DNA of 64,000 nt from Atriophallophorus winterbourni (lineage: Eukaryota > Platyhelminthes > Trematoda > Plagiorchiida > Microphallidae), in assembly GCA_013407085.1 (NCBI GenBank), contig JACCGJ010016162.1, positions 1 through 64,000 on the forward strand, given 5' to 3'. The translations under genes were made by a program, and so were the position numbers. The notes beneath the pieces were generated by a model. That model worked only from the letters and a program-made list of their open reading frames with translations, did no database searches and was not told where the DNA came from. This document shows positions 1-13,400 of this stretch, one piece after another. Numbering within the stretch: the first letter of the stretch is position 1; the number at the start of each line of letters is the position of its first letter.

Positions 1-1
1 T

Positions 2-703
2 AAAGTCTTTACGGCACTGTTCTGTTGTATACAAAAGTCCGGCAAAATCTTAGCATTGCTCAGAAGGATCTTTGGTCGTTTCTCAAAGCAGATACTCCCG
101 CGTATAATTAACACCTATATCCGACCAACAATGGAGTATGCTGTTCAAGCATGGTCCCCATGGTTACAAAAGGACATGACTTGCTTTGCAAAGGGGATAC
201 CACCGCGCTACAAAAACAAATGGTGACCGGGCTATACAACAGGCCATACGAGGAGCGGATTGCAACAATAAACCTCTTTGCTTTTCGTACCGTCGTCTCA
301 GGGGTGACTTGATCCTGCTTTTCAATATTCTGCATACAGTGGATCACCCACTCGAACACCTGTTTCATCGGCAAGAAGCACGTGGTAGCAGATCGCATGG
401 ATACAAGTTAATTATTCCACACTCCAGATCAAATTGTCGACGGTTTTTCTTTGCTGTCAGAGTCTGTTTTCTATGGAACTCCCTGCCCCCACATATCATT
501 TGCGCACCAAGCCTGAACATGTTCAAGGCTGAACTTGACAAGTATATGTTGACTAAACCCAACCTTGCACCTGAATACACGTGCTGACTTTCCTTGTGTA
601 TAAAACATTTGTGTTGTTTTCATGAATTCCCTATATTTTTAATCTGTGGTTACTGTAAAGTATTTACTTTTTGGACCATTAAAACTTTGAATAACTTTGA
701 ACC
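2..703 (+). mobile_element. 3' end of a CR1-like LINE (RT C-terminus, 3' UTR, tail)
   Basis: Codons 2-226 translate to the end of a LINE reverse transcriptase, with RIINTYIRPTMEYAVQAWSP visible. The reading continues after frameshifts to about 584, with the terminal block FFAVRVCFLWNSLPPHI and a stop at 585-587. This order (thumb-like region, then an aromatic-rich terminal block) is the same as in the other CR1-like copies of this window. A short 3' UTR follows and ends near 680-703 in a degenerate repeat of ACTTTGAATA type, which resembles the tandem tails of the other copies. The element enters from the left edge, so its full length is unknown. It is broken by a TGA at 224-226 and by frame changes, so it is a dead copy. 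Confidence 0.8.
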
Positions 704-2042
704 GGTTGCTATCATCAGGCGGAGACAATAAGATCAAGTTCAGTTAGCCTTTTGCGCGGTTCTTTGTAACTTAAATCTTAACACAGCTATGTTCGTCGTA
801 ATTTTGTCTCTTCTTGGAATGCGAAAATAAAAGCATGCTAGTTAAAAATGATTTTTCCCATGGGTGTTTGGCAACAAAGGATAACTTTTTAGCTCAGTGT
901 ATTAATTTTATTGAGAACACCATCTAAAATCCTCATCTAGCTGTCACGATGACATATTGTTAAAAAGTTGGAGTTAAAACGAAAGCAATTTTAGCAAAAT
1001 ATGCCAATCGCGATACCACGAACATGCAAAAGAGTAAACTAAGTATCGAGAGTAGACGGGAATTACCTGCGACCGAATGTGCTTCGATTAATTTGTACAA
1101 ACTAGCTGAATTTGAAAAAAATAATATGGATTCAAGGATTGAAGTCGTATTATGGTTGAGTAGATGTTTGCAACAAAATTTTGTACATGATGTGAAACTA
1201 GATAGATATTTCAGGCACGTGTTTGGAAATTTAAATTACAACAATTATTGCCATCACATAATTATCCTCATATGGTAGTGAACGTTAATCTTCGGTTTAA
1301 TTACTGACTAATTAAATCCTCACTGGACACAAAAATCTACATCTGGATCTACGCGGGTTAACATCAGCATCATTCATAAACAGCGGTTTCGAGCGTAACA
1401 AACCGGCGTGTGCTGTTTATCGAATAAATATTTAGACAGCCCGCCATAATTACAGTGTTCTTGCATTCGTTTTTGCGCAATTATGCCGTCCGAATTCGGG
1501 CGACCGATGTGGTTCAGTTTATCATACGATTAATTGTCACACATCGCCGCACCATTAAGTTTAAACAATGAAACGAGTTAGTTGTGTGTGTGTGGAGGTT
1601 TGATGTAGAAACGGAAGAAATTTTGGACTTTAATCTTTCGCCACGTAAGCCGGTTTTAATTGCCGCAAACATATAGGAAACATAATAGTGCGCTTGTTAA
1701 CACAAGAGTATATTTCTTATTGTGGAATTTCGGATAATCTGAGTACTCGGACTGGAGTTGTCGAATATTTTCATGCATTGGGAAAATGAGTTTCGATTTT
1801 CACATGATTAATAATAGGATTGATAGTTTCCTTTGAATAATCCTTTGTAATGATTCTCGTATCAAGCATTTGCAAATGAAACATCGTTGGCAATATTGTC
1901 GCAGCACACTGAGCATAAAAGTACCCTTCGCGGCTAATTATAAGCGGATTGGTAGAGCAGCTTTTATTTTGTCCTGATTGAACTCTCGCGTTTGGAGTAA
2001 ACGCAAGTTGACTATAAAGACAAAAATAATGGTATACAGAGC
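704..2042. other. No gene seen; one family B fragment
   Basis: A short stretch at about 705-760 resembles the inner part of dispersed repeat family B (GGTTGCT, then CATCAGGCGGAGACAATAAGAT). The rest is AT-rich with no ORF that looks coding. An 84-codon open frame at 1024-1278 has no recognisable features. Confidence 0.5.
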
Positions 2043-2294
2043 GTGCGTACTAAATGCTTTACTGCGAGTTGGGAAGAACTTGCTTTTGACCACTCATATT
2101 GGAGGCATTGTGTAAAACGTCGTCTGCAAGTTGGGGAGGAGCAGAGACAGCTCTTGGATGCTGAACGCAGATCACACCTCCGGCGTACAACTGACGCCGA
2201 TCGACCGAGTTCGGTCTATCTTTGCGAGCGCTGCGGGAGAGATTGTTCCTCCCAAATAGGAATGTTTATTCAATCGAAAAGCTGTGGAACATGA
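2043..2294 (+). mobile_element. RTE-like LINE C-terminal remnant with zinc knuckle
   Basis: The open frame resembles the very C-terminus of RTE-like LINE proteins: a basic helical stretch (WRHCVKRRLQVGEEQRQLLDAERR) followed by a zinc-finger-like motif CERCGRDCSSQIG. In related elements this motif continues to a His-x-x-x-His or Cys end; here the second half has decayed to FIQSKSC. No RT or endonuclease is left upstream, so this is a 5'-truncated or eroded copy. The assignment rests on family pattern recognition. Confidence 0.55.
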
Positions 2295-5200
2295 AAAAAT
2301 CATGCGATTGTTATGTACATCCATGGTCGCAATCGACCACAGGAGACCAACAACAACGATCTCAAACTTATCCGTTGCTTTGTCACAACAACTCAATTTT
2401 CACGATTACTTGCCAAACGGCACAGAAATACCTTATATAAAAACAATGCCCGTTAAACTACCAGCAATATTTATTAGACTATACTCTACAAGTGCTGACA
2501 ATTTTAAAAGTAGAATATTGTTGTGTCCGCTTCAGTAACTCAAGATATTTTTCATGAAACAATCAGACATATTACGGGTTTCTAGACCGCAAGTCCCAAA
2601 GGGAATATTGGCACCATTATGAGCATAAATTCGGGTATGTTACCTAGTCGCTTTCTTTGACACACAGAGGCACAAACACTGGTAAAATCTAATCGAAAAC
2701 CTACCTTTTTGAAAGTCAACGTCGTTCGCTTATTGCTGTTTGGAGATTACTTACTAGCTTCTATTACATGGCAAGCGAAAATGGATGGAATGTCAATGTA
2801 AATAATTAATTGATAGATCGATCGATCCTCTTTGAATTTTGCTAATGGTTGTCTGGCTTAATTGAGTAAATTAATTTCATTCTCAATTTAATTAAATCAG
2901 AAACTGTAAGGTGACTGGTTTTCAAATATTGAAAACAAATAAATCAAATTGAACTTAAAAAGCCCATCGCTTCTGTCCGTCGTTTTTTAATTCAATGCGT
3001 TCTGTTTTGGCGGAATGAACAAGAAATATTGATTTCTTCGATAAATTTGTTTGCGCTTCATTCCAATCTATAATTCGATCATTACTTATTTAGCAAGTAA
3101 TGGCGATAAAATCTGAAATCTAATGATCCTGGAGCAACATTAATTCCATTTATACACCGGAAATGACACTCATAATTTTGTGGTACATTACAAAATTTTC
3201 AAATAAAAGTAAAAATTGAACAAGTGATTTTATCTACAGTAAGTGAAATAAATTACCGAGATGAAGGAAAACTGAATGCGAGACTGCGTGAAAGTCAAAT
3301 TACCACAGGGATACACGACAACAAATCGTAGTAGTAAATCACAACAAAGACTAAGACCAAAAATCCGCATTATAACCAGAAAAAATTAAGCCAGTAGTGA
3401 CCGTTCATTGAATCTAAGCACAAGTATCAAACACCACCAGTAGGGCACAATGTGTTCTTCTGGACAACAATTGTCGGAGCAAGAAACAAATGCGTTACGG
3501 TTTGCTTCGCATGAGTCTATTCAGATGATTTCATCATCTTCAGTTTTCTAGTGCCTGCTCAATGTACACTACATGCTACATATTGAAAATCTATAGGCTT
3601 CGAATAATATCTTCATGTGCAAAATTACTTGATATTAATCATTGCACTTGTGATTTTATTCTTTAGTTCAAAGAGTATATATTTAGGTTGGAAAGGCATT
3701 CTTACATGAAGAAAACTTTATTATAGCAAAAAAATGTTAGGTAAAAATATTGTCACCCCTAATTAAACATTTTTGAACAGTGTACTTTTCAATTTCCCTT
3801 TAGGAAATCTGAACACTGTTTTACCATATACTATCAGCTAAAAAGGGAGGTTGGATGCGGTTTTGTCCCTACATTACTACAAAAAGTATTGCTAGTTCTA
3901 AAATGAAGTACTTTCAATCCAGAAGCCATGAAAAAGGGTGTGGGGCAACAAATAGGATTAACAAATCTCAAATTAGACTTCACGATTTGCAGCGCAAAAT
4001 GTTCATCACATTATTCTCGAGAGGTTTAGCTAACGTATTTGTAGCAAAATCTCGGTAGCACATGGTTCAATTGAACTTGGGAACTTTAAGAAATTACACC
4101 CTGCCACCTTTCACCCTTTTAAATAATTACATACTTTTCATTATCTGACCTCATATATTTTACCAGATTGTAGTAATAAAAAACACTGTGTAATATGAAA
4201 ACATTTCCTAATTTTGGAAATCATTATGTCGACCGATGAGTGGCTATCTAAAATGTAAGGTCAACAAAACGACTGTGATGGTTAAACCCTAAACGAATAG
4301 TTGAAGATTAGGTGATTGGTGCACCGATGCCAAAGATTGGATGGGCCTAAATCTAATAGTTAATTCAAGGTAGCCTCAGTTCAACACTACTATAATAATC
4401 GTGATTTTCAAAATAATATTAACCGCTCAACCATTACCTCCTAAGGTGAACAGAGAATAGCAGATCCAACGTCTAAGGCTTTGACCTCGTTTTTGCTCAG
4501 CGGGTGACGAGTCGCACGGTGAACCTGTTCATTCAGCGTAAATAAACCTGAACTGAACAACAATATTCTGGTCAGAAAAAGTACTCAATGCGATTGAGAG
4601 TGTCCTTGTGCTTGGAAGTGCTATAACTATGTCTATTCAAGCAAAAAACTTTCATTAGCAAACATCACTGCACTGTGTTTACAACCAGCAAGGTAGAATG
4701 TAGAAATCCTGCATATGTAACCGTTTATTGAACTTTAATTAGTCGAAGAATCAATATTTGTATGCATTTCAATTACGCTCATTACGACCGGTTTTATGTG
4801 GTTTATTGTAAGTTTAAAATGTGATCACTTATATTCTCCTGAACGGTGAGAATGGTTCTGGTATAGGCACAAATTACAGTGAAGAAAATTTAACAGCAAT
4901 TTGTGTGGAAGTAGTAATCGAGTTTAGCCAAAACATACGGTTAAGAAAGCAAACAGGTTTTAGGAGTTCCATCTACGAGTTAGTTAAAAGTGAACTTGTT
5001 CGTTCGATTCCGACAGCGTTGTTTCGAAGGAAAAGCTCTCGCAGGGAATGGTTTGGTGAATGAACTATTTTTTTAAAAGTATAATAAGGCCTACTCTGAT
5101 TCGTCGATTGGAAAGTCGATCAAATTATTGACTTTTTGATAGGGCTTGTTTTGCACGAAGAGCATTCGTTTCGTTGAGCAATGTTAAATCGGCTACATAA

Positions 5201-5554
5201 ATTCTCTTTCATGAGCAAAGGTGGCCAGCACTACACAGCATGTTTCATGACTGGCCTACGGAGAAAATTACCCAAATATATACTTTTGAGACGGTTAAGG
5301 CTAAACTAAAAACAATGTTTGTTTGAAGTGATTTATCGTAATCTTCATAGGAATTTTGAAGGTCACATGGGCCTAAATAATAAATGAATTCTCAAAGTAA
5401 TATGTTGCTCACATCCCCCGCACTGTTATTCTATTTGCTTTTCTTCATTCATAGTCTGGCATTTATTGAAGTTGGTGGAGCAAACTTTAAATAAAACAAA
5501 CAAGCGCAGAATTAAAATGTTCTGTAAAAGTTATTTTTAGTGTAGGAAATTAAA
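2295..5554. other. No gene seen
   Basis: AT-rich DNA with only short open frames that lack domain signatures. A 26-bp piece at about 5402-5428 matches the start of family B (GTTGCTCACATCCCCCGCAC). Confidence 0.5.
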
Positions 5555-5750
5555 TTTAAAAGCATAACCTCGTATGTTACTGGGATCTGAGTGCGAGTCT
5601 TTTGACCTGATTATTCGACGCATCTGGTTTTCAAAAGCGCCGAAAACCTTGGTTACTCGATGTCTTGACCGCTCTAGAAACGAGACCTTTTGTTGCCAAG
5701 GTGCCCAATCTTGAGCAGCGTAGTCCAGCAACGGGGTACTGATCTATTCA
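5555..5750 (-). mobile_element. CR1-like LINE RT fragment
   Basis: The minus strand reads LLDYAAQDWAPWQQKVSFLE followed by RSRHRVTKVFGAFENQ. This corresponds to the EYAVQAWSPWLQKDMEVLEKVQRRATK block near the C-terminus of CR1-like reverse transcriptases, also seen at 125-180 and 41290-41370. Only about 60 codons remain. Confidence 0.7.
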
Positions 5751-6119
5751 ACATAGGAGAAAATATTCCCAGGTAAAAACGCCTAATGATCCACCGTCGT
5801 GGTGTGCGTGATCGAAATGCATGCAAAGACGGATTGTTTATCCGCCGTAGCATTCCCGACAGACGAGAACCGCATTTGCATAAAACTGCATAATGTGGGC
5901 CATTTTTTAAACAGCCACAAATTGATTCATCCAGATCATTTACGGTAGTTGTGTATTCAAGAGTCTGGTCGCTGTGCTTGTATGATAAGACAAGCCATAA
6001 TCGCAGCCGAAGTGTATCATTTTGGACTTTCGAAAATTGACCAGCAATTTTTTAAACGGTCAGTGGTACAATGCATTCAGGTTGTCCTATAGACAAAAAA
6101 ATCAATGGTGCAATTGATT

Positions 6120-6520
6120 CAATCATATGATTTTCTACCATAGCGAAGAAATTCATCTTGACATCATTTTTGAGCAGCGACTGACTAAACTCATATTGTA
6201 CACTCTCGAGCGCAGGCGCATCACTGCTGACCTAATAGTGACCTACCGAATAATCCACACGGGGCCCACGCACTCAAACACCTCTTTAAAATTGGTTCCA
6301 TTATCCCGACCCGCAATCAAAATCTGACCCTTCAAAAACCACATTCCCGATGAAACTGTGGCGGTACTTTTTTACAGCCCGTGTATGCTTTATGTGGAAA
6401 AGTTTACCGCCAGATATTGTCCTTACCGAATGAAATGGCATTGAAAGAAACGTTACGATCTTTTATATGGAATAACATTGTGTTTGCTCCAGTTTACTGA
6501 AAACCCATAGTTCTCAACAT
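6120..6520 (+). mobile_element. CR1-like LINE C-terminal remnant
   Basis: The frame at 6127-6327 contains YTLERRRITADLIVTYRI, matching the conserved FSLERRRLRGDLI-type block of CR1-like RT C-termini. In another frame, at about 6365-6440, FFTARVCFMWKSLPPDIV matches the terminal block of the copy at 450-500. Frameshifts separate the two. The piece lies opposite in orientation to its neighbours at 5.6 and 6.9 kb. Confidence 0.65.
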
Positions 6521-6884
6521 ATATTTCCCGCCGGAATTTCACCACTCCATGTCAAACTTGGAATTACTCCTACTCCTCCTTAGAACCACATGGATGCAAC
6601 AAATGAAAGTACGGTTTGTTTAAATGTTATAAGAATATCCTATGGTAAACAAGGAGCGCTTGTATGCCACAGTGGCATACAGTTTCAAGCGCATGCGGAT
6701 CCTGATCTTACTGTCCCTACCTGAAGAGTGCAAACAGCACGGAACCGGGCGTGGGTGTGTGACGGAAAAACATGCAAATGAATATTTTGGTTATATCCTA
6801 TGGTATTGTACAGCTATTTGCTTTCATCTAGATCGTGAACAATATTCGTTCCTTTCGATCCTTTGGGATGAAGCATAGGTGAGA

Positions 6885-7065
6885 ACTCTGAGGTTTTGGG
6901 TGCAGAGATAGTTTTGTATCCATCAAACGGTTTTCCAACAACAGCGTGTTTCTGTAGCTTGTTCAGCGGTAAAATAATATGGTCCACTCCGACGAAAGGT
7001 TTAGAAATATCGAGATAAAACGCACGAATACAATCATTTGCATGACACAACACTCATTCAATGGT
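6885..7065 (-). mobile_element. LINE RT palm fragment
   Basis: The minus strand reads FYLDISKPFVGVDHIILPLN, which fits RT motif A of CR1-like LINEs (consensus Y-x-D-x-S-K-A-F-D-x-V-D-H). The second Asp and the Ala have been lost. The upstream sequence to about 7100 retains a faint likeness to the preceding Q-x-G-F-R region. This is a short, decayed remnant. Confidence 0.6.
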
Positions 7066-9920
7066 TTTGCTGCATAATGCATCCTGCTGCGTGACGGGTA
7101 GACAATTACGAGGGGATCAATGTCGATAGACAGAGCGATGTCCCAAGCTTAGAGGATTGGCACCCGGTTGCATTGAACGAAGCACGCGTTACGTTATTCA
7201 ACATCCTTGGATATTACCATCTATGCGATGTGTATAATTCGTCCGCTAAAATACTTTTCGCAAGCATTCGTCCAACATTTTATCGAGAAGTTTAAAAGTG
7301 GTTGATATCATGTGTACTTGTCCAACCAAGGCAAAGATCCATGAAAATGCAACGAAAATATGAAACTGCTGTAGCGTGTTAGTCTAGCACAAACAGACAC
7401 ATTCCGCCAAAGCTTTCGGACTGTATATCTACATTTGTTGAATGCAGAGAAATATGGTTAAAACGCCAAATTAATGGTAACATACATTTGAATTTGAAGT
7501 TCATAAAATATTACCGGTGAACAGTATATCCACTATGAATTTAAGAGTGACTACACCGTCTGATAACTTTTAATCTCTGACACGATGCAGTTGAGGTCAC
7601 AAAATTTTTGTCAGAAAAATGGAAACGTTCATCATTTTTCCTAATGCAATCAATCAATTCCATGGTACGACACCAGAAAAAAGTGATATCAATGCACCAG
7701 TAGCGAACTTCAGAAATAAAAAAATCCAAAAACGGCAGAGGAAAAATCTGGTCGGTCAGCAAAAGTATTGCTGTCAGAATGCACTGCAAGAAACAGCGAA
7801 CTGCTGGGACAACTAATTGGCAAAAGCGGTAGGTAATTTCAAAGTGTGAAAGTGATACAATGTGTTTGCAGATATGAATTCACCTTTTCGCAAGTTCGAT
7901 ATAATTTTGCGAATAAAATTTTTTGGTGAAGAAAGCAATGCGTCCGCCCTCAGTGAAACATTTGGGGGAAATGCTCTCACGGTAAAGGCGTTACTCTGAG
8001 CTTGTCGAAGTTTCTGAAAATATGCCAGACGTTGCGAGAATAAGACGATTTTGCCTAAAGACTCGTACACAAAGGAGGATGCGAGGAGACCATATTTTAC
8101 ATTCAATGTTCCTAATACTTTTCCTCGCATCTGGATCGGTTATTCCGACTTCGAAATTTCAGATCTGAGGTCACCGCTATATGCTGGATATCCAGCACTT
8201 AAAATAATACGGCAGTCGATATTTTTATATTCAGAATGTTTTATTTTGAATTAGCTCCTTGCCGATGTGGAAAAATACATGGGTTTAGCTTTATTTGGAA
8301 GGAAACTTCAACATTGCATTCATTATAGACAAATTATACGTAAGTATATCTTGATATTGCCATTTCCTTCTGGTAAAACAATACTTTGCCTAGCCACATT
8401 CATGAGGACTAATTCATTATAGTTATAGATACATAATTTTTATCTTTTTTAACTTGTGGTTATTTAGAGTTTACTTGCTTTTACAATCATAAATTGAAAC
8501 TTTAATTACTTGAGGTCAATCTATCGAAGCGCAATATTGAAGTAGACAAACTGATAACTCGGAAAGGCCGGATGGACAGTGTTTTGATTTCTGGCGAATA
8601 ATCACGCGAATCAGTTTAACCGTTAGACAGGACCACATTGGCAAACTTCCATTAGGTTAATCGATCGAAGTAGACCTGGATAGACATCTAAGCGCGACTA
8701 TATTAAGTGAATAGTTCACAATTCACTTTAGTACCAGTAGTGCAGTAGGCACTCAGTCGTGAGTTGTAAGCATCGTGACAATGTTTTAGCAGTTGACCCG
8801 AAAAAGTTAATCATCAATTTTGAGCTCAAGTGCTCAGTAAATTCCCATAACATTGCGCAATGTTGATGTTCTACTGATCAATCTAGATAAAACCAAAGTC
8901 TAATACTATGGGTCTCCTCTCCAATAGATCACTCAGACGTCGGTTTCACCAGTTAAAACTACTACGATTATTCAGGTTTCCGTAAACATGACTTATTTGC
9001 ACAATCGGTAAACTATTACAAATCGAGCCACAATAATACTCGGATGTTTGAGAGCAGATAGTAAGGCTGCAAGCATAATGCCCAAGTTAAAAAAAAACTA
9101 GCTAACAAACTGTCGGGCGGATAAGAGACACAAAGGGGTAGATATGGAAATGACGAAATGAGCGGTAAATTCAAATAACTTAAAGGCAAACTACTGCGAT
9201 GAGTAATGCATTTCCTTTGGAATACAAGAAGGAATTAATCATTGCTAGAGAATAAAAAAGTTCTCAGTGCACACCGATAAGGGAATTGGTGAAAAACTGA
9301 GCGCCGATAATCAACAGTGTAGCAGAAACACCTGTGTTTGTCGGCAAACTAAAAAGGTTACTCAGTAATGAGCAGTCGACATCAATAGGTATATAAGTTA
9401 ACTGATAATACGTAAAAATTGAAGACGATCGTGCGCTTTGCGAAAATTCAAAGAAAGGGATTCATGATCCACGATTGTGGGAAATTGTAAAGCAACACAG
9501 ATAATCTAATCGCGCAACACGTTTTTAAAGTGTATAAATTTAACAATCCGGGAAAAAATCGGCAATTTCTCTGTGAAATAGTGTAAAAAATTATAATCAC
9601 CGAAGCGTATTTTCAAGAACGAGATAATCCTGGTTTACTTACCATGGGAGCTGTGTAAACTGTAAAATCAGTGAGTAGGAGAGCAGATTAATTAAGGAGA
9701 ATAAAATTATGTCGATTGCTTACAATATACGCCTTTAAAGCATTGTCTAAGTCATGCACTGATACATTCTATATTTTAGTAAGGGCGTTCGCTTATTGAA
9801 ATCCGGGTGATTGTATGTGACTACCAACGATAATCACGTTTACCCTCAATTTGTATGACACTTTTCTTGCTATTCGTAGATAGACACATTTGCTAAAGCA
9901 GTTTAAGTATCAAAAATGAG
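7066..9920. other. No gene seen; change in base composition near 8.5 kb
   Basis: No coding signature or repeat was recognised. From about 8.5 kb rightward the plus strand becomes clearly richer in A than in T; this is treated as a finding. Confidence 0.5.
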
Positions 9921-10435
9921 ACTTTGAAGCTTCTGTTTAATGGAGTTCGTACAACTAACCACCAAGTTAAAACACAGAATCACATAGTGATTCCTGGTCG
10001 AGTGCCTAAGGATGAGCATATCCCCCGCACTTACACACCACAACCGGTTTCTGGTTGTTCGCCTTCATCGGGTGGAGAAGGTAAGATTCAGTTCGGTGGG
10101 CTTGGTAAACAAAGTTGGGCTTTGAAGTCAATGTTTAATAGGGTTCGTACAACAAAACCACGATGATCAAACACAGAATCACAAAGTGATTCTTGGTCAA
10201 CCACTCAAGGCGCTCATGGATGACCAAAGTAATGTGTTGTTCACATCCCCCGCACTTACACACTATTACAGGTTTCTGCCTGTTTGCCGTCAGCAGGTGG
10301 AGAAAGTAAGATTCCGTTCGGTGGGCTTGTAACAGCAGAAAACTAGTAAACAAAGTTGGGCTTTGAAGCCAACGTTTAATGGAGTTCGTACAATGAACCA
10401 CGATGTTCAAACACAGAATCACAGATCGCGGAGGA
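9921..10435 (+). repeat. Repeat family B: two units and the start of a third, in tandem
   Basis: The block TTTAATGGAGTTCGTACAA starts at 9936, recurs as TTTAATAGGGTTCGTACAA at 10134, and recurs again at 10375. Unit spacings are therefore 198 and 241 bp. Each unit continues with AAACACAGAATCACA, then CATCCCCCGCACTTACACAC, a CCGGTTTCTGG-like block, GTGGAGA..GTAAGATT and CTTTGAAG. The third unit breaks off after about 50 bp. Single dispersed copies occur at 14.8, 21.9 and 26.9 kb. No protein is encoded. The open frames here are by-products of the repeat. Confidence 0.8.
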
Positions 10436-13400
10436 AGTGAGCAGTTTAAGCAGTATTTTCAATAGTGCTTCCTTATTAGCCGAATGTAAATATCACACGA
10501 TGGCGTCCACGGCTGCAAAAACGGTAAATTGTAATTTTATTTGAAATAAGGATTGGTGCCAGGTTTCTTGCAAGCTACAGCGACATCCGAGCAAAGGTCT
10601 TGGCACTGAACCATCTTATCAACCCCGATGACACTTGGTTGTCAGCATCTGGACGCCCGTGACGAACGGCCAAAAGAAAGTGCCTATCAGAAATTATTCT
10701 ATGAACAACAGGTGTGTGACTCATATCATAGGGTGGAGGAAAAAATGAATGAAAGCGAAACAGACTGAAATGCACAACTCAAAATTCGTTAGATTGTCGG
10801 TCGAGGAAGACCACGATGATAATCCAAGAGACATGAAAGGACCACACACAAAGAATTATGCGAACACAGAAAGCGCGTAGCTATTTATAAACACGGCTCT
10901 GTCTGTACGCATGACAACATGGACGGTCGAGGAACGAGAAGCAAGACAAAACGCTTGGAATGCGGTCCAGTGTGAAAGAAACGAAGATGCAAATATAACT
11001 GTTACAGTTACTCTATTGACGTAATCACAACTTTTGAGAAAGAAAATACACACCATTACACTTAATGGAGAATATTTGAATAGATTGTACATGAAAAAGA
11101 AAAGAGACTAATCAATATGAAAAATTCAAAAAGGCATTAGATATACATGCTGATCAACAAAAGAAAGAAACAATCGCTTTACGAATTACAGTAATAGGAA
11201 AGAGAATAAATAAAAAACAAACATGATCTGGAAGGTGATTGGCAGAGACAAATCTGAGATGTCATGTGACCTCTGCGAGAAGGTCGGTGGGTGATGGTAG
11301 GACATTGAGATCAGCTGGCTGTGAATGGAAAAGATGAAAAACCGACATAAATTTCGCGTGTTGAGGAGAGAACAGGAACGAAAGGTTAGTGGAGGAAATA
11401 TGTCATATCTTCGCTGTCAGTATTATCGTTATAAATTGAACTTTAAAAATCAAGATAGACGTAGTTAAGACAAATTCGAATTAGCAGTGGAAACCTTCAG
11501 ATTACGAAGGAATTTTTGACATGATCAAATCACGGTAGGATTAGCAAAATGAACAAGCCTGATACACATCACATACCGGATTAGCAGTGTAATGATGCAT
11601 ATTTACATGGCAGGTAGGTTTAATATCATGATTTGTTTCGTACGATAACAAAGATTTCCACTGCAACAAGAAATAAAATTTGTGGAACACAAATAAGCTG
11701 GACGCGTTTGTCGAAATTTAACAAAACAAAACCGGGGTGGTTGCTCAGACAACCCGGAAGAAACTCGAACACAATCCAATTTTTCATGTTTGCCCATTCA
11801 AATTGGAAGAATGACTTAAAACGGGAAACGCAGCAAAACGAAAACAAATCGCGCTTGAATGACAGGATGAGAAAAGTGTGCACCTGCAACTGACAGATAG
11901 CGGTTCGACACGCACACACCACCGGGCCGATGAATCATCCCCACGCGCTTCGGCCAAGATCGAAATCACACTTAAATGGCTTGTAAAAATTTCGAACACG
12001 TAAGCACATTGAAACAGTTTGTGGTCTGACGAATGATCACTCATCTATCCACAATACCCTAGGGCACATGAAAGGGAAAACCTTTTCCATTCAACAAAAA
12101 TCAACACTAATTTCACGGGAAGCAATTGAAGTGGGGCTGTAAAATCGTCCAACGAAAAATGTGGCGAAAGCCAAATGAAGTGTATTTGGCACCCACTCGC
12201 TCAGAGAGATTTCTACGGTGTTGAGGTATGTTCGATCGCGTTGCATAGTCACACGTTCGAAAATGACGAGGCCTCCATGAGTTAGGACACACGTTATTGA
12301 CAATCGAACCGACGGTTTATTTATGTACCATTCGACATAATAATACCTGACGAGTGACTACAAATATGGAGAAGCATTCTATAAAATATATGGGATATTT
12401 CATACGTATACCGCGCTACAGCCTTGCGATGCATGCAGAAAGCTGTGCTGAAGCTACATTAAAGAAGAAGAAGAAGAATGACTTTATTCGTGTTCACGAA
12501 TTTTCAGCAATAAAGGGAGTACAGAGAGAGAGAGAGTAATAGGAGACGCGTGTAAACAAACAAAACATTCTGCAAACGAGTCACATAAATGGTTGAGGTT
12601 ACGGAGATGCAACGGAAATTAAACCTAAACTTAATCTCAACTTACAATTCACCTGGCGATGGGCAATGAGTCAGTAACAGTGAATTGATAGAAAATAAAG
12701 CTGCCGTAAGGTGGGTATTTGAGACAAGTGGGTGCTATCAACGAAGCAGTCTAAATTAATACACAGAATACGTTATACAACGAACGATGCATATATGCAG
12801 TTCTTGGTTCAAACCAGACATTGCTTGCAGAGATGAATAGCACTAAAATTCAAAAAGTAAGCAAGAGAAGCAAGCTAGTACACAGCGAGCTCACGCCAGA
12901 ATAACGCCAACTGTTTTATATGCTGCATCGCACTTTTAGATGGTTATTTTGCAATCCCAATAATGGTATTAGAGGCTTTGTTAGTATCCAATTTGAACTT
13001 GGTTTTCAAAAACGCCACAGTCGATTAACTGGTGGGACTACACAAATAAATGGTAGATCGGGAATGGGATAAAATTAAGCTAAACTCAACAAAATCTGCC
13101 ATTGCCAGGAAAAGGTACCGCCCGATAGCTTGATATTGATCAGACTGATCGAGGTTGAAATGTTACAACCATGTGTTAACTTAAGCTGTTTTACCTGCGT
13201 CATGTGGAAAACCAATTGATGATTTATTCAAAAGAAACGGGTAACAGACAGCCCACTCGACCGAGCCCGTCAACCAGAATCGTCCCACAAAGGAAGTAAC
13301 CAAGTTACCGGTGACGGCTATAGACACACCAATTTATCACCCGATGGCGACGGGGTGTTGATGGCGCGAGTAGGCAGGCGAGAGGAACACATGCGTCGCT

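Noticed and set aside
186..587. Open frame of 133 codons as a host gene
   Set aside because: Its second half is the C-terminal block of a CR1-like LINE and it follows directly on LINE coding sequence in another frame.
10135..10422. Minus-strand 95-codon frame
   Set aside because: Lies wholly in repeat family B and is not kept in the other copies.
9921..10435. CRISPR-like spaced repeats
   Set aside because: Units of about 200-240 bp with similar, not unique, intervening sequence in an evident eukaryotic context; a tandem repeat, not a CRISPR array.
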